Below, piece by piece: positions 39,644 through 47,852 of a stretch of 49,157 bases of DNA. The DNA is taken from assembly GCA_049437325.1 (NCBI GenBank), contig JBMTIM010000023.1, positions 1 through 49,157 of the forward strand, read 5' to 3'. Numbering within the stretch: the stretch's first letter is position 1; each line of letters opens with the position of its first letter. The translations under genes were made by a program, and so were the position numbers. Under the pieces are notes generated by a model that saw only the letters and a program-made list of their open reading frames with translations, was not told the DNA's origin and did no database searches. The stretch is from UBA11606 sp049437325. Lineage in GTDB: Bacteria; Actinomycetota; Acidimicrobiia; Acidimicrobiales; Aldehydirespiratoraceae.

Positions 39644-40717
39644 TCAGTCGAGGACGGACACGTCGGTGTCGACCGGGTCGATGTCGATGATCGGGGGGAG
39701 GAACGAGTGGTCCGCGAACAGGCGGGCCGCCGGACTCGTGCCCTCGATCGCCTCGGCGCAGAGCACGACGGCGGCGGCGCTGTAGGTCGATCGCTCGTCG
39801 GTGGGGAAGAGAATGCGCTCGGGGTGGACGATGCCGGTGATGTACTTGCCGTCGTGTTCCCGGGTTGCCTGGGCGGCTCGGAACAACTCGATGGCGATCT
39901 CGCGCTCACCGACGCCCAGGTGGGCCAGCGCACACTCACAGGTCTCGGCGGTGGTGATCCAGGGGCGATCGCTGACACAGCGGATGCCCTTGTCCTCGAG
40001 GTTGAAGGTGTCGAAGCGTGCGGCAAGGTGCGCTCGCCCCGCCTCGCCGGAGATCACGCCGGAGAGGACCGGGTAGTACCAGTCCATCGCCCAACGATGC
40101 TTCGGCGAGAATGCGTCGGCTCGCTCGTGTCGGATGGCGTGGGCGAGTTGGCCGAGGGAGAGTTCCCAGTCGGGTCGCTCCTGCCCGAGTTCCTGGGCGA
40201 TGGCGATGGCGCAGCGCAGTGAATGGGCGATCGATGACGACCCGGTGAGCAGGGCGAATGACCACGGCGTGCCGTCGGGGTGACGAGCCCACAGGATCTC
40301 ACCGCGTGGTTGTTGCAGGTCGAGGACGAACTCGATGGCGCTGTCCACCACCGGCCACAGCGACTCGATGAAACCCTGATCACGGTAGAGCAGGAAGTGA
40401 TGCCAGGCGCCCGCAGCGATGTAGGCGATGACGTTGGCATCGAGCTTGTCCTGCTCGACTTCGTGTTCGAGGTAGTACTGGTGCCAGGATCCGTCGGGAC
40501 GTTGGATGTCGACGAGCCACTGGTATGCCGACTCGGCTTCGTTGCGATGCTCGCCGATCGCAAGCGCCATCGCCGCCTCGACGTGATTCCACGGGTCGGC
40601 GTGGCCGCCGGGGAACCACGGGATCATGCCCGACGGCAGCTGCCAGTCGGCGATGTGGGCCGCGGTGTCGCGGATCTGCGCGGCGGAGATCAGGCCGGGG
40701 AGGTCAGGAGCCGGCAT
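39644..40717 (-). CDS. Alpha/alpha-toroid protein (prenyltransferase/squalene-oxidase-repeat-like)
   Basis: A 357-residue soluble protein of repeated helical pairs with aromatic motifs: GMIPWFPGGHADPWNHVEAAMAL, seen as PWFPGGHADPWNHV, then YQWLVDIQRPDGSWHQYYL, FVLDLQQPRGEILWARHPDG and HRWAMDWYYPVLSG. Such proteins are often labelled prenyltransferase, but the fold is shared with glycoside hydrolases of the (alpha/alpha)6 class, and no DxDD cyclase motif is present. It is the third gene of an operon with a methyltransferase and a GT4 enzyme (14-bp overlap), so glycan or glycolipid processing is a fair guess. Confidence 0.65.
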   Translation of the reverse strand: MPAPDLPGLISAAQIRDTAAHIADWQLPSGMIPWFPGGHADPWNHVEAAMALAIGEHRNEAESAYQWLVDIQRPDGSWHQYYLEHEVEQDKLDANVIAYIAAGAWHHFLLYRDQGFIESLWPVVDSAIEFVLDLQQPRGEILWARHPDGTPWSFALLTGSSSIAHSLRCAIAIAQELGQERPDWELSLGQLAHAIRHERADAFSPKHRWAMDWYYPVLSGVISGEAGRAHLAARFDTFNLEDKGIRCVSDRPWITTAETCECALAHLGVGEREIAIELFRAAQATREHDGKYITGIVHPERILFPTDERSTYSAAAVVLCAEAIEGTSPAARLFADHSFLPPIIDIDPVDTDVSVLD

Positions 40718-41480
40718 TGGCAGCCTCTCGGATCTCGGTCAGCCGCTCGGTGCGCAGCGGCGACTTCGTCGCCTGAACGATCAAGCTCTTGCCCAGCACA
40801 GGGTTGAGCAGCTTCTCGGCCGTGCGGGTCAGCCACGGCTGTTTCACGATGTCCCATTCGAGGAGCTTGTGGTAGGAGCGAACCGACCAGTTGTCGTCGA
40901 TCTCGTTGTTGACGCCGACCGCACAGCGGATCCACCAGTACGGCGAATGCAGTGCGTGTGCCTTGTACGAGACGGTGGGATCGAGCCCGGCCCCCGACAG
41001 CTTCTCGCGCACCTCCGACTCGGTGTAGATCCGAACGTGACCACCGACCGCCTTGGGGGCGTGGTACTCGTCGCTGATCTTCCAGCACAGCCGCTCGGGG
41101 AGGGTCGCCGGGATGGTTGCGGCGATCGTGCCTCCGGGCTTCAGAATTCGAAAGAACTCGTCGTACGCCGCAATGTCGTCGGGAATGTGCTCGAGGACTT
41201 CGCTGGCGATGATCTTGTCGAACGTGTTGTCGGGGAACGGCAGGGACGTGCCGTCACCCTGCACCTGCACGTGCAGCAGTTGTTCGTCGAACAGGCCGTC
41301 GTCGATCAGCATCGGCGCCGTGTTGCGGATCGCCTCGAGTTCGGGCAGCGCCATGTCGCAACTCACGACATGGGCGCCCCGCACCAGCGCCTCGTAGGTG
41401 TGGCGACCGAACCCGCACCCGAGGTCGAGCAGGAGGTCACCGGCTCGCACGTCGAACTTCGTGTAATCGACGGTCAACAT
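40704..41480 (-). CDS. Class I SAM-dependent methyltransferase (Methyltransf_11 type)
   Basis: A 258-residue enzyme. Motif I is LLLDLGCGFGRHTY, followed by HVVSCDMALPEL and GDGTSLPFPDNTFDKIIASEVLEHI, seen as SLPFPDNTFDKIIASEVLEH, then FFRILKPGGTIAATIP. The C-terminal half has WWIRCAVGVNNEID, typical of methyltransferases found beside this GT4 family. ATG 41480 overlaps the GT4 stop by 4 bp. The methyl acceptor is probably the product of the glycosyltransferase (inference). Confidence 0.82.
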   Translation of the reverse strand: MLTVDYTKFDVRAGDLLLDLGCGFGRHTYEALVRGAHVVSCDMALPELEAIRNTAPMLIDDGLFDEQLLHVQVQGDGTSLPFPDNTFDKIIASEVLEHIPDDIAAYDEFFRILKPGGTIAATIPATLPERLCWKISDEYHAPKAVGGHVRIYTESEVREKLSGAGLDPTVSYKAHALHSPYWWIRCAVGVNNEIDDNWSVRSYHKLLEWDIVKQPWLTRTAEKLLNPVLGKSLIVQATKSPLRTERLTEIREAANAGS

Positions 41481-42763
41481 CAGCCGTTGATCCGCTCTGC
41501 ATGCTCGGCCAGTACCGCCCGGTACTGGTCGACGGTCTTGATGGCGGTGTGGCGCCACGACCATTGGTGTTTCACCCGGTCGCGACCGGCCGAACCGACC
41601 TTGGCCCGAAGCTCTGGATCGTCGAGGGCATCACGAATCGTGGCGGCCAGTGCATCGCTGTTGCCGGGTTCGGTCTGGAAGCAGGTCTCGCCGTGGTTGC
41701 CGGTGACCTCGGGAAGGGCTCCACCGGTCGTGGCCACCAGGGGCACGCCACACGACATCGCCTCGATCGCGGGCAACGAGAAGCCTTCGTAGAGCGATGG
41801 CACGCAGGCCAGTTCGGCTTCGCTGTAGAGCTCGACGATGCGTTCGTCGGGCACCCCGCTGACGAAGTTGACACAGTCGTCGAGCCCGAGCGCGGTCATG
41901 GTCTGCGACGCATGGGAGTCGGGCCGGCGCTTCCCGATGATGGTGAGTTCCATGTGGCGTTCGGTCCGGAGTTTGGCGACGGCCTCGAGCAAGAACTTGA
42001 GGCCTTTCATGGCGACATCGGCCGAGGCTGTGGTGACGATGTGGCCGGGTCGCCGTTCGACGCCGGGTACCGGCAGGAACAGGTCGGGATCGACACCGAC
42101 GGGAACGACATGGATCTTGTCGAGGTCGACTCCCTTGTCTGCGGCGATGTCCTGTTTGGAATTCTCCGACACCGAGAGGATGCGGGGCATGCGCCGCGCG
42201 ACCTGGGTCTGCATTTTGGTGAAGGCGTACCAGCGGCGTTTGCCGAACGCCTCCCACGGGGTCCGGGCGTGTTCGAGTTCGAGCTTGCGGTCGACGGTGA
42301 TCGGGTGGTGGATCGTCTCGAGGATCGGCCATCCCTCTCGGTGGAGCCGCAGGATGCCCCAGCCGAGGGTCTGGTTGTCCTGGATCAGGTCGAAGTCGTT
42401 GCGGCGCGTGCGCAGTTCTCGCCAGGCCCGCCAGCTGAACGCCATCGGCTCGGAGAAGTTGCCGGTTGCGAACGACAGGTGCTCGAGTGCGTCGGTCCAG
42501 TCCTTCCACTCCCACAACCGCGGCTTGCGCATCGGGTGCGGATCGGCCCAGATGTCGAGGCTGGGAAGTGGGTGAAACGGGATGCGGTCGTCGATGATGG
42601 GGTAGGGCGGCCCGCCGTACACCTCGACGTGGTGGCCGAGATCGACGAGCGCCTTGGTGAGGTGACGGCTGTAGACGCCCTGGCCACCGACGTGGGGCTT
42701 GCCCCGGTAGGTCAGGTACGCGATCCGAAGTGGCGCGTCGGGATCGGGGGGCGTCCACGGCAT
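41480..42763 (-). CDS. GT4-family glycosyltransferase
   Basis: A 427-residue GT-B enzyme using a nucleotide-sugar donor. The N-terminal domain opens IAYLTYRGKPHVGGQGVYSR with the Gly-rich acceptor loop. The C-terminal domain has VPVGVDPDLFLPVPG and the donor motif E-x7-E in YEGFSLPAIEAMSCGVPLV. It heads an operon with a methyltransferase and an alpha/alpha-toroid protein. A TAGCCT box lies 9 nt upstream of the ATG. Confidence 0.9.
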   Translation of the reverse strand: MPWTPPDPDAPLRIAYLTYRGKPHVGGQGVYSRHLTKALVDLGHHVEVYGGPPYPIIDDRIPFHPLPSLDIWADPHPMRKPRLWEWKDWTDALEHLSFATGNFSEPMAFSWRAWRELRTRRNDFDLIQDNQTLGWGILRLHREGWPILETIHHPITVDRKLELEHARTPWEAFGKRRWYAFTKMQTQVARRMPRILSVSENSKQDIAADKGVDLDKIHVVPVGVDPDLFLPVPGVERRPGHIVTTASADVAMKGLKFLLEAVAKLRTERHMELTIIGKRRPDSHASQTMTALGLDDCVNFVSGVPDERIVELYSEAELACVPSLYEGFSLPAIEAMSCGVPLVATTGGALPEVTGNHGETCFQTEPGNSDALAATIRDALDDPELRAKVGSAGRDRVKHQWSWRHTAIKTVDQYRAVLAEHAERING

Positions 42764-42792
42764 AGGGCGTCAAGGCTACGGCTACCGGGGGG

Positions 42793-42798
42793 TAGGTT
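42793..42798 (+). promoter_or_regulatory. -10 box of dtd
   Basis: TAGGTT with a 7-nt gap to GTG 42806. It decides the start within a much longer open frame. Confidence 0.5.
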
Positions 42799-42805
42799 GC
42801 GACCC

Positions 42806-43243
42806 GTGAGAGCGTTGGTCCAGCGAGTACGTGAGGCATCGGTCACCGTCGAGGGGGACGTCGTCGGCCGAATCGGACCGGGGGTCGGGGCTCTGGTCGG
42901 CGTCACCCACGACGACACCGAGACCCTTGCTGTCAAGCTGGCCGACAAGATCTGGAACCTGCGGATCTTCGACGATGCCGATGGGGTGATGAACCGCAGC
43001 GCAGCCGACGACGGTCTCGAGGTGCTCGTGGTCAGTCAGTTCACGCTGTATGGCGACACTCGCAGGGGACGCCGCCCGGGGTACTCCGATGCCGCCCGTC
43101 CCGAGCTCGCCGAGCCACTCGTCGAGGTGGTCGTCGATGCGTTACGGGCCAGTGGTGCCGTCGTCGAGACCGGACGCTTCCGGACCGAGATGGCGGTCGC
43201 TCTGGTCAATGACGGACCGGTCACGCTCCTGATCGAGGTGTGA
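42806..43243 (+). CDS. dtd: D-aminoacyl-tRNA deacylase Dtd
   Basis: It removes D-amino acids (and glycine from tRNA-Ala) from charged tRNA. The 145-residue protein starts VRALVQRVREASVTVEGDVV and has the active-site motifs SQFTLYGD and NDGPVT (cross-subunit Gly-cisPro). The frame is open far upstream over the glycosyltransferase gene, but the family start and the -10 box both point to GTG 42806. Its last 102 bp overlap the end of the convergent lnt gene. Confidence 0.94.
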   Translation: MRALVQRVREASVTVEGDVVGRIGPGVGALVGVTHDDTETLAVKLADKIWNLRIFDDADGVMNRSAADDGLEVLVVSQFTLYGDTRRGRRPGYSDAARPELAEPLVEVVVDALRASGAVVETGRFRTEMAVALVNDGPVTLLIEV

Positions 43244-44707
43244 GTCGGTTCGGCCCGGCCTCCAGGCCACGGCCAGCGCCACTACTCCGAAGACGATCAT
43301 GGGCCAGGCGCCCCACCGGACCGCAAGGGTTGTGCCGCTGCGCAGTTCGATCGTGTCGTACAGCACCTTCTGCTCGCTGATGGCCGTGCGTTGTTCGACG
43401 TGTCCGTCGGGGTGCACGACGGCCGAGAAGCCGGTGGGTGCGGCTTGGAGGACCCAGCGGTCGGTCTCGATCGCCCGGAGACGACTCGATGCCACCTGTT
43501 GCGTCTGCACGATCGTGAGCCAGTAGCTCGATCCGTTGGTGGGATTGAGGAGTGCCTGACCGCCGTTGCCGATCGCGTCTCGGGCGCGATGGTCGAAGAA
43601 CACCTCCCAGGAGATGACGACCCCGAATCGGCCGATGTCGGTGTCGAGCACTGCGGGCTCGGTGCCGGGCCGGACGTCGCGAGACGGGAGTTCGTCGGAG
43701 AAGCGTTCGATCATCGAACGCAGCGGCACGAACTCGCCGAAGGGGACCAGAAGCACCTTGTCGTAGCGATCGGTCACCGTGCCGTCGGGCGATTGGGCGA
43801 TCGAATAGTTCGCGTTCGCACGACCGTCGTCGGTGCGTCGGAACCAACCGCTGATGACGACGGCGTCGACGTCGGCAGCGTGCTGGGTGAGTCGTTCGGT
43901 TGCCTCGGTGATGCCGAGCAGCGGGTCGGTGCATCGATCAGGGGTCGGCCGCTCGTCGGGAGCGGGGTGGACGACGTCCTCGGGCCAGAGTACGAGGTCG
44001 ACACGACGGTCGATCGATGCACTGGCTTCCATGTGCCGCTCGAACACGGCGCGGGTCTCGCAGATGTCGGCTCGGGTGTTCTGGGGCCCGCCGCCCTGCA
44101 CCACGGCAACATCGATCGTGGCAATGGTTTCGACGGCGTTACCGGCGAGGTTGCCCCCGACCGTGCCAAGGCTGAGGGCGGTGGCAATTCCCAGTGCCGG
44201 CAGCCACCGGCGTTCGAAGAGGTCGGCCACGCCGACACCGGCAAGGGCGACGAGCCCGGCCAGCAGTGGCGAGCCGAAGAGTCGGGCGCTCAGTGCCCAT
44301 GGTGTGCCGACGCCGATCATGGCGTAGGTCGCGATGGGCGTGCCGCCGAATGGCTGGTTCCAGCGAAGCAACTCGATCAGGACGAGCGCCCCGACGAAGG
44401 CGCACCGTCGGGTCCACCCGTCATCGGCGGGGGTGGCGGCGCCGATGACGCCGGTCAACGCGGCGAAGATGAGCACGGCGATCGGCCATCCCAGGGCGGT
44501 GAGGTCGACCATCCACAGGGTGGCGGGCGTGGCCCATGCCAGACCGACTACGGCCGAGAGGCCGAAACGGCGACGCGCCGACGCGAGGCCGATCAGCCGG
44601 AACCAGATGGCGATGCCGAGCAGCGCGAGTGGTCCCCAACCCCACGGCGGAAGCCCTGCGGCGATCAGCAGACCGGACGCAACGGCCTGAGTTCGGCGAT
44701 TCGTCAT
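43142..44707 (-). CDS. Apolipoprotein N-acyltransferase (Lnt) homologue with Ser at the nucleophile position
   Basis: A 521-residue inner-membrane protein. About six N-terminal helices (8-175) precede a nitrilase-fold domain. Lnt catalyses N-acylation of lipoproteins through a Glu-Lys-Cys triad. Glu (LWPEDVV), Lys (YDKVLLVPFGEFVPLR) and the supporting Glu are present, but the Cys of the usual ICYE motif is Ser366 (VVISWEVFF; codon TCC). A C-terminal helix near 475-490 is followed by a charged tail of about 35 residues, which overlaps dtd on the other strand. ATG 44707 is preferred over GTG 44710. Whether it is active is open. Confidence 0.8.
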   Translation of the reverse strand: MTNRRTQAVASGLLIAAGLPPWGWGPLALLGIAIWFRLIGLASARRRFGLSAVVGLAWATPATLWMVDLTALGWPIAVLIFAALTGVIGAATPADDGWTRRCAFVGALVLIELLRWNQPFGGTPIATYAMIGVGTPWALSARLFGSPLLAGLVALAGVGVADLFERRWLPALGIATALSLGTVGGNLAGNAVETIATIDVAVVQGGGPQNTRADICETRAVFERHMEASASIDRRVDLVLWPEDVVHPAPDERPTPDRCTDPLLGITEATERLTQHAADVDAVVISGWFRRTDDGRANANYSIAQSPDGTVTDRYDKVLLVPFGEFVPLRSMIERFSDELPSRDVRPGTEPAVLDTDIGRFGVVISWEVFFDHRARDAIGNGGQALLNPTNGSSYWLTIVQTQQVASSRLRAIETDRWVLQAAPTGFSAVVHPDGHVEQRTAISEQKVLYDTIELRSGTTLAVRWGAWPMIVFGVVALAVAWRPGRTDSHLDQERDRSVIDQSDRHLGPEASGLDDGTTGP

Positions 44708-44751
44708 CACCTGGCGTTTCGCGGCCGATGCACAGCCGCGAGGCTAGCGAC

Positions 44752-45126
44752 CTAGACCTTCTTGCCGCAGACGGGCCATGGCTGACGACCGCGTTCGCTC
44801 CACAGGGCCCGGGTCATGGCGTCTTGCCACCAGGGTTCGACGTCGATCGGGTCGATGCCGGTGAGCCAGGCAAAGTGCCGGCCGGCGACGTCGTCCCAGG
44901 TGGTCTGGTCGAACTGGTAGGCGCCGCGGTAGGTGCCAGACGGCGAGATCGCTCGATAGTTGTCGGTCGACTCGCACATCCGGAGCCGAAGCAGTTCGTC
45001 TGACGACAGCACCTCGCGGGTCGGGGCGGTCGACTCGAGGTACAGCGCCATTTCCTGGGGGGTGCAGGCCGAGCCGATCAGCATGACGCCCACGGCGAAC
45101 GCGGCAAGGCGGATTCGGATGCTCAT
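44752..45126 (-). CDS. Rpf-like transglycosylase lipoprotein
   Basis: A 124-residue precursor with a lipoprotein signal peptide ending LIGSAC (Cys21). A compact resuscitation-promoting-factor-like domain follows: LRMCESTDNYRAISPSGTYRGAYQF, seen as MCESTDNYRA (catalytic Glu in CES) and TYRGAYQFDQTTWDDVAG. The terminal WPVCG supplies a second Cys for the family disulfide. It would cleave peptidoglycan at the outer face of the membrane. GAGGAGGAA lies about 8 nt before the ATG. Confidence 0.8.
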   Translation of the reverse strand: MSIRIRLAAFAVGVMLIGSACTPQEMALYLESTAPTREVLSSDELLRLRMCESTDNYRAISPSGTYRGAYQFDQTTWDDVAGRHFAWLTGIDPIDVEPWWQDAMTRALWSERGRQPWPVCGKKV

Positions 45127-45262
45127 GAGGGGTTCCTCCTCGGGCAGGGGCCCGATCGAGCGTCTGTTCTGGCGATCCGTTCTCACGACCGCTGGTCGTG
45201 GGCAGGGGGCGGGCGAATCACCGACGCCAACAAGCTCACGAAAAGCTACGCCGTGTTTGTCA

Positions 45263-45303
45263 CACAATCGCAACATTGTGGCAGACGTCACAGCGACGTG
45301 ACG
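45263..45303. promoter_or_regulatory. Two adjacent 6-6-6 inverted repeats upstream of the Rpf-like gene
   Basis: CACAAT-N6-ATTGTG (45263-45280) and CGTCAC-N6-GTGACG (45286-45303) are both perfect. The second contains GTCACAGCG (45287-45295), the motif reported for the actinobacterial regulator MtrA, which controls rpf and cell-wall genes. The remaining gap (45127-45368, 242 bp) holds nothing else I can identify. Confidence 0.4.
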
Positions 45304-45368
45304 GGCGCTGCGGGAAGAGGTCGTGACGGTTCGCGCCGAGGAACGTCCCGAACTGGTAGGCGATCGAC

Positions 45369-46730
45369 CTACTCGGCGCCGGCCAGACGGCCCTGCCGCA
45401 CGCAGGCGGGGAGCCCGAGTCCGCGCATCTGCGCACCGGTCAACCTGACGCCGGGCATGGAGACCGCGAGCTTGTCGTCGAGGGCGTCGCAGCGATCGAG
45501 ATGACCGGGCCGGTACTGGGGGAGCGATTGCTTCCACGGGGTCAGACGCACGATCGGTTCGCCGCGAAGGCCCACCGTCTCGGCGAGTTCGGCACAGAGC
45601 TGGGCGACAAGCTTCTCGGGAGTCAGCTCGAGCCACCGCAGATCGTCGGTGCGGCCCGCCGACACCCGCAGGATCGCATGGGTGCCGTCGTCGTAGTGGG
45701 CCCACTTCGACGATGCCCACGAGCACGCCGTCATCAGCAGACCCTCGGTGCGCGGTACGAGAAAGCCCGACCCGTCGAGTGGGTGCTCGATGTTGGCCCT
45801 GTCGATCACGAAGGTGACGAGGACTGCGTCGCCGTAGGCGAGTTCGCTGAGGAGGGCAGCAGCATCGGGCGCATGGGGCGAGACGAGATCGGCGCTGACC
45901 CAGGCGGGGGTCGCAAGCACAACGCGGTCGGCCGGATAGCTCGCAGCTTCGGTGCGCACCAACCAGCGGGTGCCGTCGCGTTCGAGTCGCCTGACGGCCT
46001 CGCCGGTTCGAACTCGATCGCCGAGTGTGGTGTGGAGGGCGTCGATGATGCGACGGTTCCCGCCGCTCACACCGTTGAACACCGGTCCGGCAGCAGCTGC
46101 CTGCACCTCACTCACCTGTCTGCGGAGCGCGTCCCGCAGCGAGCCACCGACCCTCGCGGCGGCGGCGAGTTGGGCTGCGCCGGCGTCGATCGACAAACCG
46201 TCGGCGTTACCTGCGTTGATCCCCCCGAGCAGCGGGTCGATCAGGCGTTCGAAGACCTCGTCACCGACACGGGGTCGCAAGACCTCTCCTACCGATGCGT
46301 CCGCGACGAGTGGCGCGGCAACCGTGTCGATCCGCGCCGCAAAATCGGTGACCCCGGCCTCGGACACGATGCCGCTGACCGCGACGGCATCGACGTCGAA
46401 CGGGACGCCGAGCACCGATGGTGAGGGGATGCTGCGCAGTCCTCTGTTCGCCCAGATGAACGCCTGCGCACCGGTGGGCGACACGAGGTCGTTGCCGAGC
46501 CCGAGTTCGTGGCACAGATCGACGACCTCGGGCTGGCGAGCCAGGAAGCCGTCGGCGGCCATGTCGACCGGGAAGGGGAGGGCGGCACCGTCGACGAAGC
46601 CAGAGTCGATCTTGCCGCCGACGCGACCGGTCGCCTCCAACACCGTCACATCCCGCCCGAGGCGGGCGGCCTCGTGGGCTGCGGCAAGGCCGGAGATGCC
46701 TCCGCCCACGACCACGACCCGGTCGCTCAC
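45369..46730 (-). CDS. cgoX: Coproporphyrinogen III oxidase / protoporphyrinogen oxidase, HemY type
   Basis: A 453-residue FAD enzyme. The dinucleotide motif is VVVGGGISGLAAAHEAARLG, followed by VTVLEATGRVGGKI. GGINAGNADGLSIDAGAAQL is the HemY mark, and the C-terminal VRLTGAQMRGLGLPACVRQGR binds the FAD pyrophosphate. In actinobacteria with ChdC the substrate is coproporphyrinogen III, giving coproporphyrin III. GTG start, overlapping hemE by 4 bp (GTGA). Confidence 0.92.
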   Translation of the reverse strand: MSDRVVVVGGGISGLAAAHEAARLGRDVTVLEATGRVGGKIDSGFVDGAALPFPVDMAADGFLARQPEVVDLCHELGLGNDLVSPTGAQAFIWANRGLRSIPSPSVLGVPFDVDAVAVSGIVSEAGVTDFAARIDTVAAPLVADASVGEVLRPRVGDEVFERLIDPLLGGINAGNADGLSIDAGAAQLAAAARVGGSLRDALRRQVSEVQAAAAGPVFNGVSGGNRRIIDALHTTLGDRVRTGEAVRRLERDGTRWLVRTEAASYPADRVVLATPAWVSADLVSPHAPDAAALLSELAYGDAVLVTFVIDRANIEHPLDGSGFLVPRTEGLLMTACSWASSKWAHYDDGTHAILRVSAGRTDDLRWLELTPEKLVAQLCAELAETVGLRGEPIVRLTPWKQSLPQYRPGHLDRCDALDDKLAVSMPGVRLTGAQMRGLGLPACVRQGRLAGAE

Positions 46731-47788
46731 GGGGTCTCGGATGCTCTGTGGTCGACGGTGCCCTCCTGGTGGACCACCCGAACGACCTCGGCAAGGACGT
46801 CGGGATCGGTCGCCGGCATCACCCCGTGGCCGAGGTTGAACACGTGACCGGGGTGCCCGGCGTTTGCCGCAAGCACGTCGCGAGCGGCGTCGCAGGCGAT
46901 CTCGACGCCGGCGAAGGCGACGGTGGGGTCGAGGTTGCCCTGCAGTGCTGTGCCGTCGCCGACCCGTTCACGGGCGGCCCCGAGCGGAACCCGCCAGTCG
47001 ACACCGACGACGTCAGCCCCGGTGGCTGCGATCTGTGGGAGCAGTTCACCGGTGGTCACGCCGAAATGGATGCGGGGCACGCCGGTGTCGGCGATCGCGT
47101 CGAGCACTTTCTGGCTGTGCGGGAAGACGTAGCGCTGGTACTGCGCCGGGCTGAGCGATCCGGCCCACGAATCGAAGAGTTGGACCGCCGAGGCACCGTT
47201 GTCGATCTGGCTGCGAAGTGAGGTGATCGCCAGGTCGGCGAGGCGGTCACACAGGGCGTGCCAGAGTCCCTCGTTGGCGAACATCATCGCCTTGGTGTTC
47301 ACATAGTCGCGGCTCGGGCGACCTTCGATCAGGTAGGACGCGACGGTGAAGGGTGCCCCGGCGAACCCGATGAGCGGCCGGTCGAGTTCGGCGACAAGTT
47401 GCCGGACGGTCTCGAGCACGTACGGCGTGTCGGCTTCGGGGTCGAGTGGACGGAGACGGGTGAGGTCGTCCTCGTGGCGGAATGGTTCCTCCACCTCGGG
47501 ACCGACACCGGGGGTGACGGTGAGGCCGAATCCGATCGCATGGGCGGGAACGACGATGTCGGAGTAGAGAATTGCTGCGTCGACGTCGTAGCGGCGGATC
47601 GGTTGCAGTGTGATCTCGGTCGACAGGTCCGGGTCGGCGATCGCATCGAGAATGGTGCCGCTGCCGCGAATGGCGCGGTATTCCGGCAGCGACCGCCCGG
47701 CCTGACGCATGAACCACACCGGGACCCGGTCGTGGGGAAGGCCCCGGCAGGCCCGGATGAAGGGATGGTCGTCGAACCGCTCGTGCAC
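46727..47788 (-). CDS. hemE: Uroporphyrinogen decarboxylase HemE
   Basis: It decarboxylates uroporphyrinogen III to coproporphyrinogen III in the cytosol. The 353-residue protein has the first signature VPVWFMRQAGRSLPEYR, AILYSDIVVPAHAIGFG with the catalytic Asp, the second signature near GFAGAPFTVASYLIEG, and NLGHGVMPATDPD near the end. The frame runs on upstream over the divergent lipoprotein gene. GTG 47788 (VHERFDDHPFIRAC) gives the family length and lies 7 nt after a TAGCCT box. Confidence 0.95.
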   Translation of the reverse strand: MHERFDDHPFIRACRGLPHDRVPVWFMRQAGRSLPEYRAIRGSGTILDAIADPDLSTEITLQPIRRYDVDAAILYSDIVVPAHAIGFGLTVTPGVGPEVEEPFRHEDDLTRLRPLDPEADTPYVLETVRQLVAELDRPLIGFAGAPFTVASYLIEGRPSRDYVNTKAMMFANEGLWHALCDRLADLAITSLRSQIDNGASAVQLFDSWAGSLSPAQYQRYVFPHSQKVLDAIADTGVPRIHFGVTTGELLPQIAATGADVVGVDWRVPLGAARERVGDGTALQGNLDPTVAFAGVEIACDAARDVLAANAGHPGHVFNLGHGVMPATDPDVLAEVVRVVHQEGTVDHRASETP

Positions 47789-47795
47789 GACGTCG

Positions 47796-47801
47796 AGGCT
47801 A
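47796..47801 (-). promoter_or_regulatory. -10 box of hemE-cgoX
   Basis: TAGCCT with a 7-nt gap to GTG 47788. It decides the hemE start. Confidence 0.5.
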
Positions 47802-47839
47802 CCGGTGCAGGGTGAGTCAACGAGGAGGTGGGAGGCTCG

Positions 47840-47845
47840 TACGAT
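47840..47845 (+). promoter_or_regulatory. -10 box of the LytM-like lipoprotein gene
   Basis: TACGAT with a 7-nt gap to ATG 47853. It contains the alternative in-frame ATG at 47844. Confidence 0.45.
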
Positions 47846-47852
47846 GCGGGCC

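Noticed and set aside
39474..39690. Native C-terminus of the methyltransferase in the unshifted frame
   Set aside because: The tail is basic low complexity, overlaps the convergent gene, and the -1 frame gives the family-like ending.
41501..43243. 580-codon version of dtd
   Set aside because: The upstream 435 codons are antisense to the GT4 gene. The family start and the -10 box are at 42806.
45127..45368. ydaO/c-di-AMP riboswitch before the Rpf-like gene
   Set aside because: Such riboswitches are known before rpf genes, but I could not find the conserved core or pairing pattern here.
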